Origin: Candidatus Sulfobium mesophilum
GTDB lineage: Bacteria; Nitrospirota; Thermodesulfovibrionia; Thermodesulfovibrionales; UBA6898
Assembly (NCBI GenBank): GCA_900302705.1
Contig: OUUY01000075.1
Coordinates: forward strand, 1-64,000
Direction of reading: 5' to 3'
Length of the DNA stretch: 64,000 nucleotides
A model generated the notes under the pieces. That model was not told the origin of the DNA and did no database searches. It was given only the letters and a program-made list of their open reading frames with translations. Made by a program: the position numbers and the translations under genes. Shown here piece by piece: positions 17,245-25,452 of the stretch (its first letter is position 1; each line of letters starts with the position of its first letter).

Positions 17245-17256
17245 TGCTGTAAGGCC

Positions 17257-17676
17257 TTATTTCTTGGTCTTCTTGGAGATGTAGACAATACAGTCTTCAC
17301 AAATGCGGCCGGACTGGGTATTACAGATCATCCTGTTAAGTTCCCAGCACGGTTTTGTCCTGTCAATATAGGCCGAACACTTGCTCTTTCTGTCGTCGGA
17401 GCAAGCCGTAATTTCCCAGCACGGAGCATAGTCGAGAAGTTTTTTTATCCCCTCGATGCTGATCTTCTTGTTATGGATCAGTTCCCTCAAGCATCTGAGC
17501 CACTTTATGTCATTCTCGGAATAAAACCTGTTTTTGTTTCTCCTTGCAGGCTTAATGAGTCCGTGCTTTTCATAAAGTCTGAGGGTCTGGTCCGTAGTCC
17601 CTATCAGCTCGGCAACAATACCTATCGGGTAAAGCGGCATCTCCTTTTTTTCTTCTTCATTTAAGTCTCTTCTCAT
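17257..17676 (-). CDS. MerR-family regulator with PCWE cysteine tail
   Basis: Encodes 139 residues. Residues 15-82 are a MerR winged helix (YPIGIVAELIGTTDQTLRLYEKHGLI, with the Arg-Tyr hinge). The short effector part is unusual: it carries two copies of a PCWE motif (APCWEITAC and KPCWELNRMIC) and a final CxxC, seven cysteines in about 50 residues. This suggests a metal, Fe-S cluster or thiol-redox sensor. A ribosome site AGGGGAAAT precedes the ATG. The gene is divergent from atpBE and an AT-rich dyad lies between them. The regulatory target is unproven; autoregulation and atp control are the simplest possibilities. Confidence 0.8.
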   Translation of the reverse strand: MRRDLNEEEKKEMPLYPIGIVAELIGTTDQTLRLYEKHGLIKPARRNKNRFYSENDIKWLRCLRELIHNKKISIEGIKKLLDYAPCWEITACSDDRKSKCSAYIDRTKPCWELNRMICNTQSGRICEDCIVYISKKTKK

Positions 17677-17716
17677 ATTTCCCCTTGCATATTATATTCA
17701 ATTTTGTTCAAATAGT

Positions 17717-17739
17717 GTATTAATTTTAATTATTAATAC
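17717..17739. promoter_or_regulatory. perfect 8+8 dyad between merR and atpB
   Basis: GTATTAAT (17717-17724) and ATTAATAC (17732-17739) are exact inverted repeats around a 7-nt centre, in a strongly AT-rich intergenic stretch. The size and position suit a MerR-type operator between the divergent genes. Confidence 0.55.
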
Positions 17740-17779
17740 ATTATCAAATTATAAAAAGCAAGTTTTTTTATTTTTAGTG

Positions 17780-17809
17780 TTGACATTTGTCGTTTGCCTC
17801 TTGTAACAT
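17780..17809 (+). promoter_or_regulatory. atpBE promoter
   Basis: A perfect TTGACA (17780-17785) is followed after 18 bp by TAACAT (17804-17809). Transcription would start about 25 nt before the atpB ATG, leaving room for its TTAAGGAGG site. Confidence 0.6.
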
Positions 17810-17839
17810 TACACCGATTTTTGATTAAGGAGGCCCCTC

Positions 17840-18526
17840 ATGCACGAAGAAAAACTCTTGATGGATATATTCTTCAATCCCGAAGTGGTCCCACATTTTG
17901 TCTCTTACGCATTCCTTGCTTCCATTCTTTTGATTGTGCTCGCGCTGATAGTAAGGAGTTCGCTGAAGCTTGTTCCGAAAGGCACACAAAATGTCGTGGA
18001 AACTATTATTGAGGCTCTTCTGAATCTTGCCGAGGACAATATCGGTCATCACTGGGCCAGGCCGCTGTTTCCGCTAATCGCAACGCTGGCATTATTCATT
18101 GCCACGTGTAATTTTATGGGACTTATACCTGGGTTCTCGTCTCCCACAAGCAACATAAACACAAACGCTGCGATGGCCATACCAGTTTTCCTTGCCACTC
18201 ACGTCTACGGCATTTGGGTCCACGGTTTTGGATATGTCAAGCATTTCCTGGGCCCTATAAGGTCGATATTTGCCCTTCCTTTGATGATCCTTATGTTTGT
18301 CATTGAATTTATCGGCCACATCGCAAGGCCGCTTACCCTTTCGGTGAGACTTTTCGGCAACATGAGCGCAAAGCATTATATACTTGGCGTGCTGGGTATC
18401 CTGGCACCGGCTGTTGTGCCGGTGGCTATATTGGTGCTTGGCGTTTTAGTCAGCGTAATTCAGGCGTTCGTCTTTACTCTTTTGACAGCGCTTTATCTTG
18501 CTGGTGCCGTTGAAGAGGCACATTAA
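17840..18526 (+). CDS. atpB: F0F1 ATP synthase subunit a
   Basis: Encodes 228 residues and 5-6 membrane helices. Subunit a forms the ion half-channels next to the c ring. The essential arginine is in the helix motif [12 protein letters not shown], and the later [16 protein letters not shown] helix supplies the polar residues facing it. A strong AAGGAGG site precedes the ATG. It is followed after 31 bp by atpE and then a terminator, so this is a two-gene unit; subunits b, delta, alpha, gamma, beta and epsilon are not in the window. Confidence 0.95.
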   Translation: MHEEKLLMDIFFNPEVVPHFVSYAFLASILLIVLALIVRSSLKLVPKGTQNVVETIIEALLNLAEDNIGHHWARPLFPLIATLALFIATCNFMGLIPGFSSPTSNINTNAAMAIPVFLATHVYGIWVHGFGYVKHFLGPIRSIFALPLMILMFVIEFIGHIARPLTLSVRLFGNMSAKHYILGVLGILAPAVVPVAILVLGVLVSVIQAFVFTLLTALYLAGAVEEAH

Positions 18527-18557
18527 TTCAAAGTCCTTGAGAAAGGAGGAAAGTAAC

Positions 18558-18911
18558 ATGAAGAAAACCGTTTCATTAATCCTTCTGGCATTATCGCTGG
18601 TAGTACTGCTCGCACCTGTTGCATTTGCAGAAGAGGCAGCAGCCGCTTCTGCACCGGGTGATGCAAAACTTAAGTACTACGCAGTGGCTGCCCTCGCATG
18701 CGGTATCGCGATTGGTGTTGCCGCCTTCGGGGCAAGTATCGGCCAGGGAATGGGTCTGAAGGGAGCAACCGAGGGTATTGCAAGAAATCCCGGCGCATCC
18801 GGAAAGATCACGACGACCCTGATCATCGGTCTCGCCATGATCGAGTCCCTTGCGATTTACGCCCTTGTTGTGGCATTGATCCTGCTCTTCGTAAATCCGT
18901 TCAAGGTCTAG
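18558..18911 (+). CDS. atpE: F0F1 ATP synthase subunit c with signal-like leader
   Basis: Encodes 117 residues from the ATG behind AAAGGAGGAAAG; an earlier in-frame start would run through that site. Ordinary c subunits have 70-90 residues. Here residues 1-24 look like a cleavable signal peptide (KK, hydrophobic core, AFA), followed by an Ala-rich linker and then the two-helix hairpin with the GARNP-type loop (IARNPGASG). The ion site has Gln63, Glu96, Ser97 and Tyr101, in the same spacing as the Na+-binding set of Ilyobacter tartaricus (Q32, E65, S66, Y70), but with Leu98 where that protein has Thr67. Whether the ring moves Na+ or H+ is open. Confidence 0.95.
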   Translation: MKKTVSLILLALSLVVLLAPVAFAEEAAAASAPGDAKLKYYAVAALACGIAIGVAAFGASIGQGMGLKGATEGIARNPGASGKITTTLIIGLAMIESLAIYALVVALILLFVNPFKV

Positions 18912-18931
18912 TTTAAGTTTTGTGGTTTTTA

Positions 18932-18959
18932 AAGGCCGTGGCAACACGGCCTTTTTTTT
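18932..18959 (+). terminator. strong intrinsic terminator of atpBE
   Basis: A 9-bp stem (AAGGCCGTG 18932-18940 with CACGGCCTT 18945-18953) closed by a GCAA tetraloop is followed by T residues to 18959. It starts 21 bp after the atpE stop. Confidence 0.92.
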
Positions 18960-18993
18960 GCGAATTAACCGCTCCTCCTCGCCGCCAGTACTT

Positions 18994-19021
18994 TTGACAA
19001 CCATGCAAAACCCGCTATACT
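18994..19021 (+). promoter_or_regulatory. near-consensus promoter of the treZY unit
   Basis: Perfect TTGACA (18994-18999) and TATACT (19016-19021) are 16 bp apart. The predicted start near 19028 is about 255 nt before the treZ ATG, an unusually long leader that includes the small frames described next. Confidence 0.7.
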
Positions 19022-19058
19022 GAGATTAAATGGGGTCGAGTCGCATATAACAGGAGGC

Positions 19059-19291
19059 ATAATCTTTTTCACCGCTCGGGGCGCACCTTGGAATCAACTG
19101 ACCGAGAGGATACAACCAAACGAGTTTATGGAAAAAGCAGGAGCACATGAGAGTTATGGGTTCAGTGAGTGGATAAATCGTCTGAAGGCCATAGGGAAAA
19201 GGCCATGCCCCTGGCAGAACTAATCACCCCAGTAAATGACAAATCGATTCTGCAACACATCTGCAAGCGAGAAACGGTCTCATGCAGATAG
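19059..19291 (+). other. short protein-like frames in the treZ leader, possibly a decayed gene
   Basis: AGGAGG (19052-19057) is followed by a frame open to a TAA at 19221-19223. It lacks a canonical start at the right distance (ATA/ATC) but reads like protein (GAPWNQLTERIQPNEF, then GFSEWINRLK). From 19205 a second frame (start MPLAELITPVNDK) runs to 19291, overlapping the treZ start. Together they could be one short gene with a frameshift and a damaged start. I recognise no family. Confidence 0.3.
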
Positions 19292-21123
19292 GGCCTCATT
19301 ACCGCGCCCGTGGCGGCTGCACATTCAGGGTCTGGGCTCCTCTCCGCAATAAAGTTGACCTGAGAATACTCTTGCCCGAAGAGCGTGTCCTGCCCATGGA
19401 GAAGGATGCAAGAGGTTACTGGTGGATTTCCTTGGAAGACGTTTTGCCGGGAACTACCTATAGGTACAGGCTCGACGACAAGCTCGAACGACCAGATCCA
19501 GCATCCCGTTTCCAGCCGGATGGCGTTCACGGTCCTTCCGGGATCATCGATCCTGCAGCGTTTCGATGGGACGATGGGAACTGGCGCGGCCTGCCGCTTG
19601 AGGAGATGATCATCTATGAGCTCCATGTCGGAACCTTTTCACCGGAAGGGACCTTCGATGCTGTATCCTCGCGACTGGATGATCTTAAGGATTTGGGGAT
19701 CAATACTATAGAGTTTATGCCGGTGGCCCAGTTTCCGGGAGAACGAAACTGGGGATACGATGGCACATATCCCTTTGCTATTCAGAACTCTTACGGCGGC
19801 CCTGAGGGGCTGCAGCGGACAGTTAACGAATGTCATGCAAAGGGGCTGGCTGTTATTCTGGATGTGGTATATAACCATCTCGGTCCCGAGGGCAATTACC
19901 TGAGGGATTTCGGCCCCTATTTCACCTCAAAATATAAAACACCGTGGGGCGATGCGGTGAACTTCGACGACGCCTTCAGTGATGAGGTACGTCTTTTTTT
20001 TATCGAGAACGCGCTGCACCTGTTTTGTGATTATCATGTCGATGCCCTCAGGATCGATGCGGTGCACGGCATTGTCGACACGAGCGCGATGCCCTTCCTG
20101 CAGGAGCTTGCTGAAAAGGTCGATGCAATTTCCTCGCTTTGTGGCAGACGACTCTACCTCATTGCCGAGAGCGATCTCAATGATGTAAGGATTATAAAAC
20201 CTCAGAAGTTGGGAGGATTCGGCATCGACGCCCAGTGGTGCGATGACTATCATCACGCAGTCCATGCCCTCATTACAAACGAACGGCAGGGGTATTATGA
20301 CGACTTCGGCGAGCTGAGTCATCTTGCGAAGGCCTTAAGGGAAGGATATGTATATTCGGGCCAATACTCTTCTTTCAGAAGGAAAAGGCATGGAAACTCT
20401 TCGCTTGAGAGGCCGGCGCATCAGTTCATCGTTTTTTCTCAGAACCACGATCAGGTCGGCAACAGGGCCGGCGGCGAGAGACTCTCGTCCATTGTCTCTT
20501 TTGAGTCGCTCAAACTCTCCGCCGGGATCATCCTGCTGTCTCCGTATATTCCGCTTCTTTTCATGGGCGAAGAATACGGAGAAGACAGCCCTTTCCTATA
20601 TTTTATAAGCCATTCAGACCCCAGTCTCATCGAGTCGATTAGGGAGGGAAGAAAGGAAGAGTTCAGGGAGTTTATGTGGGATGCAAAACCTTACGACCCC
20701 CAAGAGAAAGAGACCTTTCTGAGATCAAGGGTGCACTGGGGAAAAAGAACATCCGGTAAACATGGCATTCTCCTGGCTTTCTACCGGCAACTGATAGGCC
20801 TGCGAAAGGAATTACCCGCCCTGGCAACGCCTGATAAGGAGAGCCTTGATGTTGAAGAAAACGACTATACAAAGATCTTATCTATGAGAAGATGGAAAAA
20901 CAGCTGCCAGATTTTTTTGCTGCTTAATTTCAGCAAGTCCCAGCAAGAAACCGCTGTATCTCTCCCGGAAGGTCTGTGGGTAAAAATTCTGGATTCGGCG
21001 GACGAGAGATGGTCCGGACCCGGAGCAATGCTGCCGCCCATCATAAAAACAGGCGATGAGCTTACGATGCCGAAGGAGAGCTTCGCACTGTTTCGCTCCA
21101 CTGAAACTGAAAGGGGGAAATGA
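19282..21123 (+). CDS. treZ: malto-oligosyltrehalose trehalohydrolase
   Basis: Encodes 613 residues. It releases trehalose from maltooligosyltrehalose, the product of TreY. An N-terminal E-set/CBM48 domain (CTFRVWAPLRNKVDL) precedes a GH13 barrel with region 1 DVVYNHLG, nucleophile Asp in ALRIDAVHG, acid Glu in LIAESDLND and region 4 FSQNHDQVGNR. The YELHVGTFSPEGTF entry motif is typical. It acts in the cytoplasm. The gene abuts treY (stop TGA immediately followed by ATG). The start is supported by the domain beginning a few residues in; the ribosome site is weak. TreX and glycogen genes are not in the window. Confidence 0.94.
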   Translation: MQIGPHYRARGGCTFRVWAPLRNKVDLRILLPEERVLPMEKDARGYWWISLEDVLPGTTYRYRLDDKLERPDPASRFQPDGVHGPSGIIDPAAFRWDDGNWRGLPLEEMIIYELHVGTFSPEGTFDAVSSRLDDLKDLGINTIEFMPVAQFPGERNWGYDGTYPFAIQNSYGGPEGLQRTVNECHAKGLAVILDVVYNHLGPEGNYLRDFGPYFTSKYKTPWGDAVNFDDAFSDEVRLFFIENALHLFCDYHVDALRIDAVHGIVDTSAMPFLQELAEKVDAISSLCGRRLYLIAESDLNDVRIIKPQKLGGFGIDAQWCDDYHHAVHALITNERQGYYDDFGELSHLAKALREGYVYSGQYSSFRRKRHGNSSLERPAHQFIVFSQNHDQVGNRAGGERLSSIVSFESLKLSAGIILLSPYIPLLFMGEEYGEDSPFLYFISHSDPSLIESIREGRKEEFREFMWDAKPYDPQEKETFLRSRVHWGKRTSGKHGILLAFYRQLIGLRKELPALATPDKESLDVEENDYTKILSMRRWKNSCQIFLLLNFSKSQQETAVSLPEGLWVKILDSADERWSGPGAMLPPIIKTGDELTMPKESFALFRSTETERGK

Positions 21124-24072
21124 ATGGACGACGGGAACCGACCACCTTCAAGAATACCGGTTTCGACCTATCGCCTTCAGCTTAATAATTTTTTTAGGAT
21201 CGCCGATGCGTCGAGAGTAGTGGGCTATCTCAGCGAACTGGGAATTACCGACATATATTCTTCGCCTTATTTCAGGTCAGGGCCGGGAAGCACCCACGGT
21301 TATGATGTCGTCGATCATAACAGCCTGAACCCGGAACTCGGCACGGAAGATGAATATGAAGATTTTTTCGCCGAAATCCGGAACCGCGGCATGGGGCAGA
21401 TACTGGACATTGTCCCAAACCACATGTGTATCTCCTGCAATGGAAACGCCTGGTGGATGGACGTCCTTGAAAGCGGACAGGCCGCGCGTTGCGCAGAGTA
21501 TTTCGACATCGACTGGGACCCGGTGAAGACCGAACTCAAGGGCAAGGTCCTGCTGCCGATGCTGGCCGACCAATACGGCAAGGTCCTGGAAGCGGGCGAA
21601 CTGGTTCTGAAATTTGAAGAGGGTGCATTCGTTCTCTGCTACGGTGAATTGAAACTGCCGCTTCTTCCGGAGACTTACGTGGACGTCCTGAAGCATCGAA
21701 TATCTTCTTTGGAGCTGCTGCTCAAGGCGGAAGACCCGTACCTCACCGAATATCTGAGCATCATAACCTCACTGTCCCACCTGCCAGGCTGCGCCGAGCA
21801 GGACGCGGAAAAAATCAGTGAGAGATACAGGGAAAAAGAGATCGCGAAAAAGCGCCTGTTCACACTCTGCAGCAACAATGGGGATATCGCAAAATTCGTC
21901 GATGAAAATGTAACGATAATAAACGGCGTCAAGGGTGACCCTAAGAGCTTCGATCTATTGGACGAATTGCTCAGCAGGCAGGTTTACCGCCTTGCTTATT
22001 GGCGCGTTGCTGCGGATGAGATCAATTACAGGAGATTCTTCGATATCAACTCTTTCGGAGCGATCAGGGTCGAAAATCCTGACGTCTTCTGGGGTATCCA
22101 CGGCCTTGTCCTGAGGCTCATAAAGGAAGGCAAGGTGACCGGACTGAGAGTTGATCATCCCGACGGTTTATACAACCCAACCGAATATTTCGCCCAGCTC
22201 CAAAGAGAATGCCTTTATCTTCTTACAAGCGGAACGCAGCCTGGACAGGCAGAGGTCTTGCAAGCCGGGGCAGATCATCATGAGCAACAGGAAAAAGCGA
22301 CTTTGTCTTTTTACGTCATCGGCGAAAAGATCCTGATGAAGGGAGAAAAGGTCCCGGATGAATGGCTTGTATCCGGAACCACAGGCTATGCCTTCATGAA
22401 CAAACTCAATGGGATCTTCGTAGATGCCGATGCCGCAAAAAAATTCACCCGCATTTACACTGACTTCACGGGATCAAGATCCACTTTTCAGGAGATCGTC
22501 TATGAAAAGAAAAAACTGATCATGGAAGCGGTAATGTCCGGAGAGATAAACACCCTTGCTCATGTGCTCAGTCGCATAGCCGACAAGGACAGACACACCA
22601 GGGACTTCACACTGAACAGTCTCAGGAAGGCGATCATTGAGGTAATCGCTTTCTTCCCTGTTTACAGGAGCTATATCAGCACCGACTCCGTAACTGAAAG
22701 GGACAGACAATACATTGAACTCGCGGTTTTGAAAGCGAGAAGAAAAAACCTCTCCCTCAGCGGATCGGTCTTCGATTTTCTCAGGGACATCCTCCTGCTG
22801 AGGTTTCCCGAAGGCATCTCCGATGGCGAACGAAAAACGCGTCACGACTTTGTGATGAGGTTCCAGCAGATAACCTCGCCGGTGACGGCAAAAGGGGTCG
22901 AAGATACAGCCTACTATGTATACAACCGGCTTGTTTCCCTCAATGAGGTAGGCGGTGCCCCAGAAAGGTTCGGGTCACCTGTGGATGCCTTCCACGGCCA
23001 TAACATCGGCAGGCTCAAGTCTTTCCCGCATACGCTTAACGCAACGTCCACTCATGATACAAAGCGCGGCGAGGACGTGAGGGCCCGCATAAATGTCCTA
23101 TCCGAGATGCCGGCCGAGTGGAAAAAACATCTAGCCCTCTGGAGCCGGCTAAACAGGAGGAAAAAGGCACTGGTCGACGGCAACCCGGTTCCGGACGCCA
23201 ACGAGGAGTACCTGTTCTATCAGACCCTCCTCGGCACATGGCCAACAAGCCCGATGGACGCTGAGAAATACGTTTCCTATAAGAAAAGGATTGTGTCATA
23301 CATGCAGAAGTCGATTCGTGAGGCAAAAGTGAACTCCACTTGGATCGACCCTGATATTGCCTATGAGGAAGCGATGACTGCGTTCATAGATTCTGTTTTG
23401 GAGAACGGCCATGATAACCACTTTTTAAAAAGTTTCAGCCCATTCCGTAATGTAGTCATGCATTTGGGAATCTTCAACTCCCTTTCTCAGACCCTGATGA
23501 AGATCGCCTCACCAGGTGTACCTGATTTTTATCAGGGTACGGAGTTGTGGGATCTCACCCTTGTAGACCCCGACAACAGGGGGGCCGTTGACTACGAAAG
23601 CAGAATCCGCATACTTGCCGACATCAAAAAAAGGGAAGAACAGATTGGCCCCATGGAACTTGCAAGAGAGTTTGCAGCCGGCAGGGAAGACGGACGGATA
23701 AAATTCTATGTTACCTATAAGGCGCTCGCATACAGAAAGGCCAACCGGGAGATATTTGAAACCGGGGACTACCTTCCTCTGGAAGCATCCGGAGAGAGGG
23801 CGGATAATATCTGCGCCTTTGCTAGGAGATTGGGAGAGCGGACAGCAGTAATAGTTATTCCGAGGCTGCTCGGCCGGCACATTTCGGAGCCGGCTGAACC
23901 TTTTTCCTGGAGGGACATATGGGGGACCTCTGCAGTTCTTATCCCTTTTGCCACTGCTGGCGATAGTTACAGGAACGTCTTTACAGGCGAGACGATGAAG
24001 GTCGACTCTGCGGCCATAAGTCTCTCCAAAGTTTTTGCGGACCTACCCGTTACACTACTTGAGAGGATATGA
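21124..24072 (+). CDS. treY: malto-oligosyltrehalose synthase
   Basis: Encodes 982 residues, longer than many TreY proteins (720-950) because of extra helical inserts. It isomerises the reducing-end alpha-1,4 bond of maltodextrin to alpha,alpha-1,1. The GH13 motifs are clear: STYRLQLN start, DIVPNHM, GLRVDHPDGL (nucleophile Asp), VIGEKIL (acid Glu) and NATSTHDTKRGEDVR (third carboxylate). The C-terminus has the PDFYQGTELWDLTLVDPDNR signature. It begins right at the treZ stop and overlaps the MOSC gene by 4 nt, so all three genes are probably translationally coupled. Confidence 0.95.
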   Translation: MDDGNRPPSRIPVSTYRLQLNNFFRIADASRVVGYLSELGITDIYSSPYFRSGPGSTHGYDVVDHNSLNPELGTEDEYEDFFAEIRNRGMGQILDIVPNHMCISCNGNAWWMDVLESGQAARCAEYFDIDWDPVKTELKGKVLLPMLADQYGKVLEAGELVLKFEEGAFVLCYGELKLPLLPETYVDVLKHRISSLELLLKAEDPYLTEYLSIITSLSHLPGCAEQDAEKISERYREKEIAKKRLFTLCSNNGDIAKFVDENVTIINGVKGDPKSFDLLDELLSRQVYRLAYWRVAADEINYRRFFDINSFGAIRVENPDVFWGIHGLVLRLIKEGKVTGLRVDHPDGLYNPTEYFAQLQRECLYLLTSGTQPGQAEVLQAGADHHEQQEKATLSFYVIGEKILMKGEKVPDEWLVSGTTGYAFMNKLNGIFVDADAAKKFTRIYTDFTGSRSTFQEIVYEKKKLIMEAVMSGEINTLAHVLSRIADKDRHTRDFTLNSLRKAIIEVIAFFPVYRSYISTDSVTERDRQYIELAVLKARRKNLSLSGSVFDFLRDILLLRFPEGISDGERKTRHDFVMRFQQITSPVTAKGVEDTAYYVYNRLVSLNEVGGAPERFGSPVDAFHGHNIGRLKSFPHTLNATSTHDTKRGEDVRARINVLSEMPAEWKKHLALWSRLNRRKKALVDGNPVPDANEEYLFYQTLLGTWPTSPMDAEKYVSYKKRIVSYMQKSIREAKVNSTWIDPDIAYEEAMTAFIDSVLENGHDNHFLKSFSPFRNVVMHLGIFNSLSQTLMKIASPGVPDFYQGTELWDLTLVDPDNRGAVDYESRIRILADIKKREEQIGPMELAREFAAGREDGRIKFYVTYKALAYRKANREIFETGDYLPLEASGERADNICAFARRLGERTAVIVIPRLLGRHISEPAEPFSWRDIWGTSAVLIPFATAGDSYRNVFTGETMKVDSAAISLSKVFADLPVTLLERI

Positions 24073-24722
24073 TGAAAAAGATGATAATTGACTCGCTCAA
24101 TATCGGCCGGCCGAAAAAGGAGGTATTCGGGGGCCTGGAAATATTGACCGGGATATGCAAAACACCTGCCCGCGGCCCCCTGAACCTTAAAAAGCTTGGC
24201 TTTGAGGGTGACGGTGTAGGCGACGTCAAACATCACGGAGGGCCAGACAAGGCCGTTTGTCTCTATTGTTCGGAGCATTACACTTACTGGGAGAAGGTGC
24301 TGGGCGTAACATTGCCGGTGGCACCGTTTGGCGAAAACCTCGCCATTGGAGGCATCACTGAAAAGGACGTATGTATCGGTGATATTCTTCAACTGGGCTC
24401 CGCAATCGTTCAAGTCACACAACCGCGGCAGCCATGCAAAACACTGGCAGCCCGTCACGGCAGAGCAGACATAGTTAAGCTTGTGGTGGATTCGGGACGC
24501 ACAGGTTTTTACTGCAGGGTACTTGAAGAAGGCATAGTGTTGCAAGACAGTCCTATTGCTTTTAAGGCTAGAGACCCCCATGGGATAACCGTTACTTTCG
24601 CAAATAATATCTATCATCACGACAAAAAGAATTGTGGGGGTGTCAAAAGAGTCCTTGAGGTAGTAGCCTTGTCAGGATCCTGGCGCCGTTCCTTTGAGGA
24701 ACTGGCAGAAAAATGCAAGTGA
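24069..24722 (+). CDS. MOSC domain protein (YiiM-like)
   Basis: Encodes 217 residues. The MOSC core is at about 25-165, with the KHHGGPDKAV loop, GENLAIGG and the conserved cysteine in QPRQPCKTLA. MOSC proteins bind molybdopterin-type cofactors or handle sulfur; YiiM relatives reduce N-hydroxylated bases. A 3-alpha-like C-terminus follows. The ATG overlaps the treY stop (ATGA), so it is the third gene of the trehalose unit, but I see no biochemical link to trehalose. The function is inferred from the fold only. Confidence 0.85.
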   Translation: MMKKMIIDSLNIGRPKKEVFGGLEILTGICKTPARGPLNLKKLGFEGDGVGDVKHHGGPDKAVCLYCSEHYTYWEKVLGVTLPVAPFGENLAIGGITEKDVCIGDILQLGSAIVQVTQPRQPCKTLAARHGRADIVKLVVDSGRTGFYCRVLEEGIVLQDSPIAFKARDPHGITVTFANNIYHHDKKNCGGVKRVLEVVALSGSWRRSFEELAEKCK

Positions 24723-24748
24723 GCTTATGAAGTCGCAAGGGGGTGCAG

Positions 24749-24952
24749 ATGCCTTACGTTAATATCAAAATTACGAAAGACGGCACATCGCCCGAAAAGA
24801 AGGCGGAAGTTATTCGTGGAGTGACTAAGCTGCTGGCTGAAGTTCTTGGGAAGAACCCCCAGACCACGGTGGTTGTGATCGAGGAGATTGAAACAGACAA
24901 CTGGGGGATTGGGGGAGCGACCGTTACGACAAGAAGAAAGCAGGGCCGCTGA
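24749..24952 (+). CDS. 4-oxalocrotonate tautomerase family protein
   Basis: Encodes 67 residues. I chose the ATG at 24749 rather than the GTG at 24743 because the family uses Pro1, exposed when Met is removed, as catalytic base (MPYVNIKIT). The first strand, the GVTKLLAEVLGKNPQ helix and the TVVVIEEIETDNWGIGG segment are typical of the 4-OT/DmpI fold; members form hexamers or trimers and tautomerise enols. An AAGGGGG site precedes it. The substrate is unknown. The HNH gene follows after 7 bp. Confidence 0.88.
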   Translation: MPYVNIKITKDGTSPEKKAEVIRGVTKLLAEVLGKNPQTTVVVIEEIETDNWGIGGATVTTRRKQGR

Positions 24953-24959
24953 AGAATTC

Positions 24960-25286
24960 ATGAGGCAAAGAAGACTCAGAAATTTAAGGAAGATACAGGG
25001 CACCGAAAAAACCGCAGAAGAGATCGCACGTGAACTGAAACAGGCTGTCGGTCCGTCAGCTGATTACAGGGAACAGTCTCTGAAAATACACGGCCTTATA
25101 TGCGCAAAATGCGGACGGGAATTTGAATATAAGGACCGTCATCTCCTGACAGTGCACCATAAGGACGGCAACCACAGGAATAATCCGCCGGATGGCTCCA
25201 ACTGGGAAAATCTCTGCATTTACTGTCATGAGGACGAACACAGCAGAGGTATGCTTGGAGATTATCTGAGTCGTAAGAACAAATAA
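24960..25286 (+). CDS. HNH nuclease domain protein (YajD-like)
   Basis: Encodes 108 residues from the ATG at 24960; an upstream in-frame ATG at 24888 lies inside the tautomerase gene and is unlikely. A basic N-terminal helix region is followed by the HNH/zinc module: CAKCGREF, TVHHKDGNHRNNPPDGSNWENLC, YCHEDEHS. The order and spacing match E. coli YajD (DGSNWE..LC.YCH..EHS). These proteins are putative endonucleases of unknown role. It is co-directional with the tautomerase and convergent with the GAF sensor. Confidence 0.85.
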   Translation: MRQRRLRNLRKIQGTEKTAEEIARELKQAVGPSADYREQSLKIHGLICAKCGREFEYKDRHLLTVHHKDGNHRNNPPDGSNWENLCIYCHEDEHSRGMLGDYLSRKNK

Positions 25287-25410
25287 CCTGAAAACCTGCC
25301 GGCTAATCTGCGTACATGCATTCTAGTTGCCCACTATAACCAACTTCTGACTCTCGAAAACAAAATCCTTCCAGACATCCTTCAACCCCAAGTTCAGGAA
25401 GGTTTTCAGG
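25287..25410. repeat. 11-bp inverted repeat flanking 100 bp in a convergent spacer
   Basis: CCTGAAAACCT (25287-25297) and AGGTTTTCAGG (25400-25410) are exact inverted copies around about 102 bp, filling most of the gap between two convergent genes. It could be a long-range terminator-like fold or a small mobile-element relic. No target duplication is visible. Confidence 0.35.
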
Positions 25411-25452
25411 CAGCCTGTCGACGCCCAGGTCAGGAGGGATGGCTACAGCCCC

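Noticed and set aside
18498-18911. Longer atpE from 18498
   Set aside because: That start lies inside atpB and would translate through the AAAGGAGG site; the ATG at 18558 is used.
24743-24952. GTG start for the tautomerase
   Set aside because: It would bury the catalytic Pro that must follow the initiator Met; the ATG at 24749 is used.
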